Source: Planctomycetaceae bacterium (GTDB lineage: Bacteria > Planctomycetota > Planctomycetia > Planctomycetales > Planctomycetaceae). Taken from it: a stretch of DNA of 5,882 nt. Shown piece after piece: positions 1 to 5,669 of the stretch (position 1 is its first letter; each line of letters opens with the position of its first letter). Below the pieces are notes generated by a model. That model was not told the origin of the DNA, made no database searches, and was given only the letters and a program-made list of their open reading frames with translations. The stretch is taken from assembly GCA_015487825.1 (NCBI GenBank), contig WFOZ01000613.1:1-5882 (forward strand), in the 5' to 3' direction. The position numbers and the translations under genes were made by a program.

Positions 1-2
1 CG

Positions 3-137
3 GAAGCACTTCTAGCTTCACTCGAACGTGAATATGCCAATCGGAAAATCTCCGAAATTCGCAGAACCTATTTTGTGGTCGAAAAAAATCGAGGCGGGTA
101 CAGTTTTCGAGTGACGCGCCAATCGTATTTTCGATGA
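3..137 (+). CDS. C-terminal end of an unidentified protein (5' end outside window)
   Basis: An open frame enters from the left edge in phase 3 and ends at TGA 135-137, giving 44 residues. The other two forward phases hit stops within the first 30 bases. The tail begins EALLASLEREYANRK and ends VTRQSYFR. It is rich in Arg, Glu and aromatic residues, with a probable short helix followed by a probable beta hairpin (YFVVEKN-RGGYSFRV). I do not recognise the family, and the fragment is too short to assign a function. The next gene starts 36 nt downstream on the same strand with no terminator between, so the two are probably co-transcribed. That it is coding rests on frame openness and composition only. 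Confidence 0.5.
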   Translation, partial: EALLASLEREYANRKISEIRRTYFVVEKNRGGYSFRVTRQSYFR

Positions 138-173
138 TCACAATGTCATTGCGTGCAGGAGAGAATCAGGTAG

Positions 174-1148
174 ATGAAAAAATACTTTCTTGCTATTTTT
201 TTGACGCTCTTTTTTATCACACCGGCGGTTGCACAGCCTCGAACAGTGACGGGGGCGTTTCTACAGCTTAATGCAACCAACAGCAAAGCAGGGCAGGCGT
301 ATTGGAACCGCCAGATTGTGGGGATGAAGAAGCTTGGTATGGATACCGCGATCATCCAGTACGTTGCCTATGATCGCTTCTATCACTATCCAACAAAAAT
401 AAAAGGAATGGTTCCTGCAAAAGATGATGTCATCATGCAGATCTTGAATGCTGCTCGGGAACGGAAGCTTAAAATTTTTCTTGGTTTGCAGATGGATGGA
501 AGTTTCTGGAAGCAGAAGTTCGATTTACAGAAACGTATTTCGCTGAATATTGCAACGATGAACGAGTTGCATCAGCGCTACGGCTCCCATGCTGCTTTGG
601 GCGGATGGTATATCCCGGAAGAGATCGATAATGAAACCGCCAGCCGGGATTATGAACAGGAGCTGCTTGATTATCTTGCTCGCCTGACTGCCCGCGCTCG
701 TGAATTTCCGAAGTTACCGGTCATGATTTCCCCATTTTTCAGCAAGAATGTTACCCCCCATATATATGCCAAATGGTGGGATGAGAAAGTTCTTCCTCAA
801 ATTAAAATAGATATCGTTGCCTTGCAGGATGGTGTCGGAACACATCGCGTTTCTCTCAGCGATATAAAACCGGTCTATTCTGAGTTGGCTCCCGTGATGA
901 AACGGCATGGTGTGCAGTTCTGGGCGAATATCGAAGCGTTCGATCAAACAGCGGGATGGCCGATCAATGACAACCCCTGGGCGGCAAAACCGGTCAGTTT
1001 TCAACGGTTTATCAGGCAGGAAAATATTACTGCTCCGTTTACTTCAAAAACAATTCTGTTCGAATACACCCAGTACATGGACCCCGTTTCGTCTCTCCGG
1101 GCCAAGTTGCTTTTCAATGCATACGAACAACGCGTTGGGCAAAAATAA
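174..1148 (+). CDS. Secreted DUF4434-type putative glycoside hydrolase (TIM-barrel)
   Basis: A 324-residue protein. Residues 1-20 form a signal peptide: Lys-Lys, a hydrophobic stretch, then AVA before Gln21, a signal peptidase I site. The mature part resembles DUF4434, a family predicted to fold as a glycosidase-like TIM barrel. Supporting segments are TGAFLQL (26-32), KLGMDTAIIQYV (53-64), GWYIPEEID (144-152, with Glu149/Glu150 as candidate acidic catalytic residues), DIVALQDGVG (213-222), FWANIEAF (249-256) and FEYTQYMDP (296-304). The repeating strand-helix pattern and the placement of Glu/Asp at strand ends fit a clan-A-like barrel, but the substrate is unknown and activity is inference. 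The ATG at 174 is chosen because it begins the signal peptide. AGGAG at 157-161 lies 12 nt upstream, a long spacing, and AGG at 168-170 is too close to be ideal, so initiation may be modest. It ends before the bidirectional terminator at 1301-1337. Confidence 0.75.
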   Translation: MKKYFLAIFLTLFFITPAVAQPRTVTGAFLQLNATNSKAGQAYWNRQIVGMKKLGMDTAIIQYVAYDRFYHYPTKIKGMVPAKDDVIMQILNAARERKLKIFLGLQMDGSFWKQKFDLQKRISLNIATMNELHQRYGSHAALGGWYIPEEIDNETASRDYEQELLDYLARLTARAREFPKLPVMISPFFSKNVTPHIYAKWWDEKVLPQIKIDIVALQDGVGTHRVSLSDIKPVYSELAPVMKRHGVQFWANIEAFDQTAGWPINDNPWAAKPVSFQRFIRQENITAPFTSKTILFEYTQYMDPVSSLRAKLLFNAYEQRVGQK

Positions 1149-1300
1149 AAGCAAAAGATGTCGTAACTTCCCAGCGCTGAATAGTTACAAGATGTCTTCA
1201 TTTTTCGTGCAAGAACCGCGGGGAGAAGAAAATGAGCTCTTTGTATCCAATGTTATCGGGAAAGCGGGGGGCTGCTTACAGCTGAAATAAAGCATAAAGC
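1149..1300. other. 3' intergenic stretch before the terminator, no gene seen
   Basis: About 150 nt separate the stop of the DUF4434-type gene from the terminator stem. The only start with a purine-rich leader is ATG 1232, after GGGGAGAAGAA; it opens just 17 codons and looks like chance. The stretch is probably the 3' untranslated region of the upstream transcript. Confidence 0.4.
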
Positions 1301-1337
1301 AAAAAAGCCACGCACTTGAATTGTGCGTGGCTTTTTT
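1301..1337. terminator. Bidirectional rho-independent terminator
   Basis: AAAAAAGCCACGCAC (1301-1315) and GTGCGTGGCTTTTTT (1323-1337) are perfect reverse complements, a 15-bp stem around the 7-nt loop TTGAATT. A GC-rich core is flanked by A6 on one side and T6 on the other, so either strand gives a hairpin followed by a U tract. It lies between two convergent genes: the + strand gene ending at 1148 and the - strand gene whose stop is at 1356. It therefore most likely ends both transcripts. Confidence 0.93.
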
Positions 1338-1355
1338 CAGTAAAAACAGATCGGG

Positions 1356-2126
1356 TTATTCTTTCAGCTCTTCAGCTTTTACTTTAATGACGCCCAGATC
1401 AAGAGTTTGTCCATCTTTGATTTTTACTTCGATATCCCGATCGCCATCTTTCTTGACGTAACCGGGGATTTCGTGCCAGATGCGGAATTTATGTTTTCCT
1501 TCCGGAACCAGTTTGATGGTAAATTTTCCTTCTTTGTCAGTTACGACCGCATAAGGATGATCGACAACAAACCACTTGGCGGTCATCCAGGGGTGGATAT
1601 CGCAAGTGACTTGCATCGGAAGTGGTTCCCCTTTTTTGAACTCGATATCAATTCCCTTTTTATCGTTTGCTGCAACCAGTTGATTGATACCGTCATTTCG
1701 CAATGGGAAAGTATGCACATTATGCCCGCAGCCGTCACTGTTGATGGCGTTAACTTTCTGGTCAGTTCTGACAACCAGTACGTGAGGAGTGAAGATACAA
1801 CCTTTGTTATCAAATGCAATTTTTTCCTGAGCGGACTTTTTCAGGTCCGGATGAATTTCCGGCTTGCCGCGACGTTTGTAAAGATAGACAAAGCAGTTGG
1901 CCAGACCACCTTTTTTACCGACGATCAGTTTTTCGTTTGGAATATCATTGACAGCACAAACGCTGGCATCTTTAACGGTTGAGTCTCCCTTGGTAACAAG
2001 TATCGGCAGTTGCGGTGGTGTGCCATCGACAACAATTTTCCCGGTGATTGTTCCCCACCCCTGCGCGAACAGGCTTTGCCCGCTCAGCAGCAGGGCGATA
2101 GTCAGGATTCCAGTCAGTTTTTTCAT
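1356..2126 (-). CDS. Secreted cupredoxin-like copper protein with carboxypeptidase-regulatory-like region
   Basis: A 256-residue exported protein of a type common in planctomycetes, often labelled carboxypeptidase-regulatory-like or methylamine-utilization-like. The signal peptide is residues 1-21 (cleavage LFA|Q). A beta-rich opening, GTITGKIVVDG (25-35), follows. The middle region, with SVCAVNDIPNEKLIV (55-69) and GGLANCFVYLY (73-83), matches what I recall of this family. Candidate type-1 copper ligands are His135 (in GHNVH), Cys175, His178 and Met181 (in TCDIHPWM), the usual His/Cys/His/Met set with C-x2-H-x2-M spacing. Residues about 190-220 (VVTDKEGKFTI, VPEGKHKFRIWHE) form a small regulatory-like beta sandwich. 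A role in periplasmic electron transfer or copper binding is inferred; no redox partner gene is in view. The open frame extends to 2180, but this ATG is chosen because it begins the signal peptide and has AGAGGAA 7 nt upstream. It is monocistronic here, ending at the shared terminator. Confidence 0.82.
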   Translation of the reverse strand: MKKLTGILTIALLLSGQSLFAQGWGTITGKIVVDGTPPQLPILVTKGDSTVKDASVCAVNDIPNEKLIVGKKGGLANCFVYLYKRRGKPEIHPDLKKSAQEKIAFDNKGCIFTPHVLVVRTDQKVNAINSDGCGHNVHTFPLRNDGINQLVAANDKKGIDIEFKKGEPLPMQVTCDIHPWMTAKWFVVDHPYAVVTDKEGKFTIKLVPEGKHKFRIWHEIPGYVKKDGDRDIEVKIKDGQTLDLGVIKVKAEELKE

Positions 2127-2133
2127 AAGTTTG

Positions 2134-2140
2134 TTCCTCT
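2134..2140 (-). promoter_or_regulatory. Ribosome binding site that sets the cupredoxin-like gene start
   Basis: On the minus strand AGAGGAA lies 7 nt before ATG 2126. The alternative in-frame start at 2180 would put 18 extra residues, including charged ones, in front of a normal signal peptide, so the shorter protein is preferred. Confidence 0.7.
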
Positions 2141-2224
2141 CAGTTAGATATGATATTTCAAGTCTCAACAGATTTTCCATGTTCTCCCGGAATCAACCGA
2201 AATTGATGATAAACAGGAGGTGAG

Positions 2225-2458
2225 ATGAAAGTTGAAACGACGCTCCAAACCGACATCAACACTTACGATGCCGTCCTGGAATCATCGAAGGCAGGTAGAG
2301 CGAATCGGGTAGACTCTACACGAAACGCCCATCATTGGAAGGATGGACAAAATGCCCGCTTCATCCTAACAAATAATAAATGGATCGGCGAGTCTTTATT
2401 TGCTCATTTTGTCGAAAAAACGTCCTTTTTTTGTCCCCAATCAGCATACATTCCCTGA
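2225..2458 (+). CDS. Possible small hypothetical protein (77 aa)
   Basis: An ATG-to-TGA frame of 77 residues beginning MKVETTLQTDINTYDAVLES. I recognise no family, signal peptide, membrane helix or metal motif. In its favour is AGGAGGTGA at 2215-2223, an almost complete match to the anti-Shine-Dalgarno sequence. Against it, the core AGGAGG is only 4 nt from the ATG, the frame lies in the upstream region of the divergent cupredoxin-like gene, and the composition (many Asn, Thr, Ser, polar throughout, FFCPQ near the end) does not look like a compact conserved domain. It may be a genuine small gene or part of a leader. Confidence 0.28.
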   Translation: MKVETTLQTDINTYDAVLESSKAGRANRVDSTRNAHHWKDGQNARFILTNNKWIGESLFAHFVEKTSFFCPQSAYIP

Positions 2459-2478
2459 ATTAAACCCCTCTGTTGAGA

Positions 2479-2498
2479 TCCGATCAAAATTCCGATCA
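2479..2498. repeat. Short direct repeat TCCGATCA x2
   Basis: TCCGATCA occurs at 2479-2486 and again at 2491-2498, start to start 12 nt apart, about one helical turn. Such spacing suits a tandem regulator site upstream of the sulfatase, about 230 nt before its start. With only eight bases repeated, chance is not excluded. Confidence 0.3.
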
Positions 2499-2514
2499 GT
2501 TATCGCTTTCCGTC

Positions 2515-2600
2515 AAATTAGTCATCCTGTTTTTTAAGAGAGATTGATAGTCAGTTTTGTTCAAATAAAGGAATGACTTCCTTGCTGAGATGACTAATTT
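2515..2600. repeat. Inverted repeat with nested hairpin
   Basis: AAATTAGTCATC (2515-2526) and GATGACTAATTT (2589-2600) are perfect 12-bp reverse complements separated by 62 nt. Inside lies a second hairpin, AAGGAA-TGAC-TTCCTT (2568-2583). AGAGAGA near 2536-2542 could pair instead with the TCTCTC that follows the right arm, so alternative foldings are possible. The element lies 128-213 nt upstream of the sulfatase start and could be an mRNA leader structure, two operator half-sites, or a remnant of a small mobile element. Confidence 0.5.
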
Positions 2601-2631
2601 CTCTCGGAGAGTATACACTTACCATCAAAGA

Positions 2632-2646
2632 CCTGAAATTTTCAGG
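2632..2646. promoter_or_regulatory. 15-bp palindrome, operator candidate
   Basis: CCTGAAA (2632-2638), a central T, then TTTCAGG (2640-2646) form a perfect odd palindrome with 7-bp half-sites. It lies about 80 nt upstream of the sulfatase start and just downstream of the -10-like TATACA at 2612-2617. This fits a dimeric regulator site; no regulator gene is in the window to pair with it. Confidence 0.33.
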
Positions 2647-2713
2647 GTACTTCTACGAGATGCTTTTCTATTTCAGACAGATATATTAACAGAGATACCC
2701 GTTAGCAACTGTG

Positions 2714-2720
2714 AAAGGTG
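2714..2720 (+). promoter_or_regulatory. Ribosome binding site of the sulfatase gene
   Basis: AAAGGTG ends 7 nt before ATG 2728 and supports this start, which also places the signal peptide at the N-terminus. Confidence 0.6.
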
Positions 2721-2727
2721 AAACAAG

Positions 2728-4620
2728 ATGAAGAACTGTTATTGGGGCATTAGTTTTTATTGTCTTGCCATAATTTGTACAACAGCTTCCGAACTCTACG
2801 CAAAACAACGACCTAACATCCTTTGGATTACCTGCGAAGATATCAGCCCGAATCTGGGCTGCTATGGAGATACCCAGGCGATTACTCCCAACCTGGATCG
2901 ACTGGCAGAACGTGGACTGCTTTATTCCCATGCGTATGCCCCGGCTGGTGTTTGTGCGATTACTCGATCTGCCATCATTTCGGGAATGTATTCGTCCTCT
3001 ATTGGAACGCAGCATATGCGTTCGACGGCAACACTTTCTAAAGTTACTCAACCTTTTACCATTTATCTTCGCCGAGCGGGCTATTTCTGTACCAACCAGT
3101 CAAAGCAGGATTACAACTTCAAGACCCCCGATGACGCGTGGGATATCGGTAAAGGTTCTAAAGCACATTGGAAGCATCGCAAACCCGGGCAACCATTCTT
3201 TGCGGTCTTCAATCATGTCGATACTCATGAAAGCCGCATCCGTGGCAACACACGACATAAGATTAAGCTCACAAAATCGGAACAACACGATCCGGCTCGG
3301 ATAAAGCCGCCGGCTTACCTTCCCGACACACCGCTGATCCGCAAGGACTGGGCCCGGTATCTGGATTTGATCACAATGATGGATAAAAGTGAGATTCCAG
3401 CGCGATTGAATGAACTGGAACAGGCCGGGGTTGCGGAGGATACGATTATCTTTTTCTTTTCCGATCATGGTGCAGGGCTGCCTCGGGCCAAGCAGTTTGT
3501 ATACGATGCAGGAATGCAGGTTCCGTTGCTTGTTTACATTCCACCAAAATGGAAACACCTGTTACCCGCAAAACCCGGTTCCACGATTGATCGATTTGTG
3601 AATCTGCTTGACTGTGGCCCCACGGTTCTCAGTCTGGCCGGAATAAATATTCCAGACCACATGCAGGGCAAGGCTTTTTTGGGAGAACAAATCACCCCGG
3701 CTCCTGAATACATTTTTGGTATCCGTGACCGAATGGACGAACGTTACGACATGACTCGCACGGTACGCAGCAATCGCTTCAAGTACCATCGAAACTATAT
3801 GCCATACATTCCGCACTTTCCGTGGCTCACGTACATGGAATTGCTTGATACTTCAAAAGAACTTCGTCGGCTCGATGCAGAAAAAAAACTGACCGGCGGT
3901 CATGCATTCTTCATGGCGAAAACCAAACCGGTTGAAGAACTTTACGACATTCAGGCTGATCCGGATGAATTACATAATTTGGCCGATCAACCTCGCTATC
4001 AAAAAGAGCTTCAACAGATGCGTCAGGTAGACATTGCCTGGGTGAAGCGAACAGTCGATACGGGGCTCATCCCGGAACAAATGTTAAGAGACCGAGCGCG
4101 TGGTTCTTCGGAATATGAATATGCTCGCAGTGATAAATATCAACTGGAACGAATTTTGGAAACCGCCCTGTTAACAGGAAAGGGGCCAGGAGTTTTGGAG
4201 GAGTTGACTAATCGACTGCAAGATAACGATGCAGCCGTTCGCTTTTGGGCTGCATCCGGATTGGCCAACCTTGGTCCTGAAGCTGAAGCCGACGAATCGG
4301 CTACCATATTTTTAATTGAACGGCTTGCTGATCCCTATCCTGATGTGCAAATTATGGCTGCGCACGCGTTAGCTCGAATTGGTCATCCCGAAATTGGCCT
4401 ACCAACGCTGAGCCAATTGCTCTCGCATCAGCAGTGGGCTGTTCGCCTGGCTGCGGCAAATGTGATTGATTATCTCGGCGAAGCAGCCCGCCCGGCTGTC
4501 CCGGAAATGCTGAAAGTCCTGAAGCGAACTGATAAAGCTGAACGCAATATTCAGTGGGTCGTCGCCCATACGTTAAGGCAGCTCAATGTTGAATTTCCAG
4601 GGGAAGAGGGTAATAAATAA
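2728..4620 (+). CDS. Secreted sulfatase (heparan N-sulfatase/SGSH-like) with C-terminal HEAT repeats
   Basis: A 630-residue exported sulfatase of the alkaline-phosphatase superfamily, expected to hydrolyse sulfate esters or N-sulfates on polysaccharides in the periplasm or outside. The signal peptide is residues 1-25 (LYA|K). Family marks follow in order: RPNILWITCED (28-38, metal-binding Glu37/Asp38), GCYGD (44-48), TPNLDRLAERG (53-63), the active-site loop VCAITRSAIISGMY (75-88) with Cys76 as the formylglycine precursor and Arg80, TNQSKQDYNF (122-131, candidate sulfate-contacting Lys126), FNHVDTHES (161-169), and SDHGAGLPRAKQ (245-256, metal ligands Asp246/His247). ELYDIQADPDELHNLAD closes the catalytic part. 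Residues about 490-620 hold three to four HEAT-like helical repeats (DAAVRFWAASGLANLG, PDVQIMAAHALARIG, WAVRLAAANVIDYLG), a fusion I recall as common in planctomycete sulfatases. The active-site motif is C-A-I-T-R, not the canonical C-x-[PA]-x-R, so maturation is uncertain. No formylglycine-generating enzyme gene is in the window. The substrate cannot be read from the sequence. Confidence 0.9.
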   Translation: MKNCYWGISFYCLAIICTTASELYAKQRPNILWITCEDISPNLGCYGDTQAITPNLDRLAERGLLYSHAYAPAGVCAITRSAIISGMYSSSIGTQHMRSTATLSKVTQPFTIYLRRAGYFCTNQSKQDYNFKTPDDAWDIGKGSKAHWKHRKPGQPFFAVFNHVDTHESRIRGNTRHKIKLTKSEQHDPARIKPPAYLPDTPLIRKDWARYLDLITMMDKSEIPARLNELEQAGVAEDTIIFFFSDHGAGLPRAKQFVYDAGMQVPLLVYIPPKWKHLLPAKPGSTIDRFVNLLDCGPTVLSLAGINIPDHMQGKAFLGEQITPAPEYIFGIRDRMDERYDMTRTVRSNRFKYHRNYMPYIPHFPWLTYMELLDTSKELRRLDAEKKLTGGHAFFMAKTKPVEELYDIQADPDELHNLADQPRYQKELQQMRQVDIAWVKRTVDTGLIPEQMLRDRARGSSEYEYARSDKYQLERILETALLTGKGPGVLEELTNRLQDNDAAVRFWAASGLANLGPEAEADESATIFLIERLADPYPDVQIMAAHALARIGHPEIGLPTLSQLLSHQQWAVRLAAANVIDYLGEAARPAVPEMLKVLKRTDKAERNIQWVVAHTLRQLNVEFPGEEGNK

Positions 4621-4625
4621 TCGGA

Positions 4626-4640
4626 TGCCATCAAATGGCA
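4626..4640. terminator. Weak hairpin between convergent genes (tentative)
   Basis: TGCCAT-CAA-ATGGCA is a 6-bp inverted repeat in the 10-nt gap between the sulfatase and esterase stops, and it overlaps the last codons of the esterase. It has no T tract on either side, so it is a poor intrinsic terminator. No better terminator is visible here, so the convergent transcripts may overlap. Confidence 0.22.
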
Positions 4641-5572
4641 CCGCTGCGGCGAAAACTTTCTTCATGAAATTTCATGATCGTGAGGCCTGATTTCTCGTAG
4701 ATCCTTGCTGCACTGTGCGGCACATCCGGGACGATCAACCGTTGAAACGGGATTTTGAGCGATTCGAGAAATGTCATGTATTCGAGGTTGTTCTCGTAGT
4801 TGAAACCTTTTGTACCAACGTGAATCAGTATGCGAAGTTTCGGTTTCGGATGCTTTGCATACTTTCGGGCAAGATCCCATGTGTTGTACCCCGGCGTAAA
4901 AATCAGGTTTTTATTTTCACGTCCATTATCCTCTGAAATGCGTTTCTCGGTTGCATAGCCAGCCCCGCCAGGTGATGCAGAACAGAACAGGCCGGGATGT
5001 TTGAACATAATCCGCGTTGTGCCTCGCCCGCCTTGTGAAAAACCTTCAATCGCACGACCGTTACGGTTTGCAATTGTTCGGTATGTTTTGTCGATGTGCG
5101 GAATCAGCTCTTTAATAAAAACATCTTCGCCCATTGCATTTTCTCGATCAGGCATATTGTAATGGCTGACCGGGCCACCATTAACGAAAATATAAATCAT
5201 TGGCAACACATCTCCTGAGGAAATCTGTTTGTGAATAGACTTAGCCAGGCGAACGCTTTTCGTTTCACTTCCCGGACGACCGCCGTGCAGATAGTACACA
5301 ACAGGAAAACGTTTTTTTACGTTCTTTACGACGCTGTACTGCGGCGGTAAATAGATGCAATAGCCGACATCAAGATTCATTGATGCACTACGAAACGTCG
5401 CATGTTTCACGCCTGGGCTTTTCAATTTCAACTCATTGACCCAATGAAAAGTGGATGGTTTCTTTGGCTTCTTTCTCTGTCCCCAAAGCGGACTGGTGAG
5501 CATCAATGAGGCAATAATTATGACACAAAAAAGTTGATAGATCTGGAAACGACGTGGAAGCCATATTTGCAT
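4631..5572 (-). CDS. Secreted Esterase-D-type alpha/beta hydrolase (putative polysaccharide esterase)
   Basis: A 313-residue protein with an N-terminal export signal: Arg7-Arg8, a hydrophobic core about 11-29, and possible cleavage near 31. The mature part fits the Esterase D / feruloyl-esterase-like family (PF00756 type), which removes acyl groups from sugars or other esters. Seen in order: VGYCIYLPPQY (69-79), FPVVYYLHGG (89-98, oxyanion-side HGG), ELIPHIDKTYRT (155-166), the nucleophile elbow GFSQGG (177-182, Ser179), and VPDVPHSA (281-288, His286). The catalytic acid normally lies in a G-x-x-D segment near 253-256, but this protein reads GTKGFNYEN, with Gly256 in place of Asp; Glu260 is a possible substitute. 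ATG 5572 is chosen for its AAGGAG with 6-nt spacing and because it starts the signal. It is convergent with the sulfatase, 10 nt away. A joint role in degrading acylated, sulfated glycans is inference. Confidence 0.85.
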   Translation of the reverse strand: MQIWLPRRFQIYQLFCVIIIASLMLTSPLWGQRKKPKKPSTFHWVNELKLKSPGVKHATFRSASMNLDVGYCIYLPPQYSVVKNVKKRFPVVYYLHGGRPGSETKSVRLAKSIHKQISSGDVLPMIYIFVNGGPVSHYNMPDRENAMGEDVFIKELIPHIDKTYRTIANRNGRAIEGFSQGGRGTTRIMFKHPGLFCSASPGGAGYATEKRISEDNGRENKNLIFTPGYNTWDLARKYAKHPKPKLRILIHVGTKGFNYENNLEYMTFLESLKIPFQRLIVPDVPHSAARIYEKSGLTIMKFHEESFRRSGAI

Positions 5573-5578
5573 AGCTTA

Positions 5579-5584
5579 CTCCTT
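5579..5584 (-). promoter_or_regulatory. Ribosome binding site of the esterase gene
   Basis: On the minus strand AAGGAG lies 6 nt before ATG 5572, a near-ideal spacing. It supports the full-length start. Confidence 0.7.
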
Positions 5585-5604
5585 CTTCAAAGCTGATTAG
5601 TATC

Positions 5605-5669
5605 GTAGGGTACGTTGCTACGCACCCAATGAGATCTGTGTATCAAAGGTGCGTCATGACGCCCCCTAC
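5605..5669. repeat. REP-pair-like element: two inverted 22-nt hairpin arms
   Basis: The arms at 5605-5626 (GTAGGGTACG...ACGCACC) and 5648-5669 (GGTGCGTCATGACGCCCCC then TAC) are reverse complements at 16 of 22 positions. The outer GTAGGG and the inner ACGCACC are fully conserved and the loop centre differs. Each arm is itself a hairpin: GGGTACG/CGCACCC with one mismatch around TTGCTA in the first, and the perfect 12-bp palindrome GCGTCATGACGC (5651-5662) in the second. The spacer is 21 nt. Two opposed palindromic units of this kind resemble dispersed REP/BIME repeats. The element sits 33-97 nt upstream of the esterase start, so it may lie in its leader or promoter region. Confidence 0.6.

Larger units (their letters stand above)
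2127..2727. other. Divergent intergenic region with inverted repeats
   Basis: This 600-nt stretch separates the minus-strand cupredoxin-like gene from the plus-strand sulfatase and must hold both promoters. It contains a doubtful 77-codon ORF (2225-2458), an 8-base direct repeat TCCGATCA (2479-2486 and 2491-2498), a 12-bp inverted repeat enclosing a hairpin (2515-2600), and a 15-bp palindrome (2632-2646). -10-like hexamers TATACA (2612-2617) and TATATT (2682-2687) are present, but neither has a good -35 at the right distance, so I assign no promoter firmly. Its length and AT richness suggest regulatory or leader sequence ahead of the sulfatase. Confidence 0.5.

Noticed and set aside
1232..1285. 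17-codon ORF after GGGGAGAAGAA
   Set aside because: Too short, with no conserved feature; it ends just before the terminator and is likely chance.
907..1290. 127-codon plus-strand frame overlapping the end of the DUF4434-type gene
   Set aside because: Most of it is out of frame inside a recognised gene, it has no sensible start signal, and the protein lacks family features.
1407..1982. 191-codon plus-strand frame opposite the cupredoxin-like gene
   Set aside because: It lies wholly antisense to a gene with clear copper-ligand motifs and a signal peptide. Its own translation shows no family, so it is an antisense shadow.
2127..2180. Longer 274-residue start for the cupredoxin-like protein
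   Set aside because: The extra 18 residues would precede a normal signal peptide, and the internal ATG at 2126 has the better ribosome binding site.
2728..2802. Lipoprotein signal in the sulfatase (cysteine in AIIC)
   Set aside because: The residue before Cys17 is Ile, not Gly, Ala or Ser, so the lipobox rule fails; a signal peptidase I site after Ala25 fits better.
5605..5669. CRISPR-like repeat array
   Set aside because: The two arms are inverted, not direct, differ in the centre, and there are only two units; no Cas gene is present.
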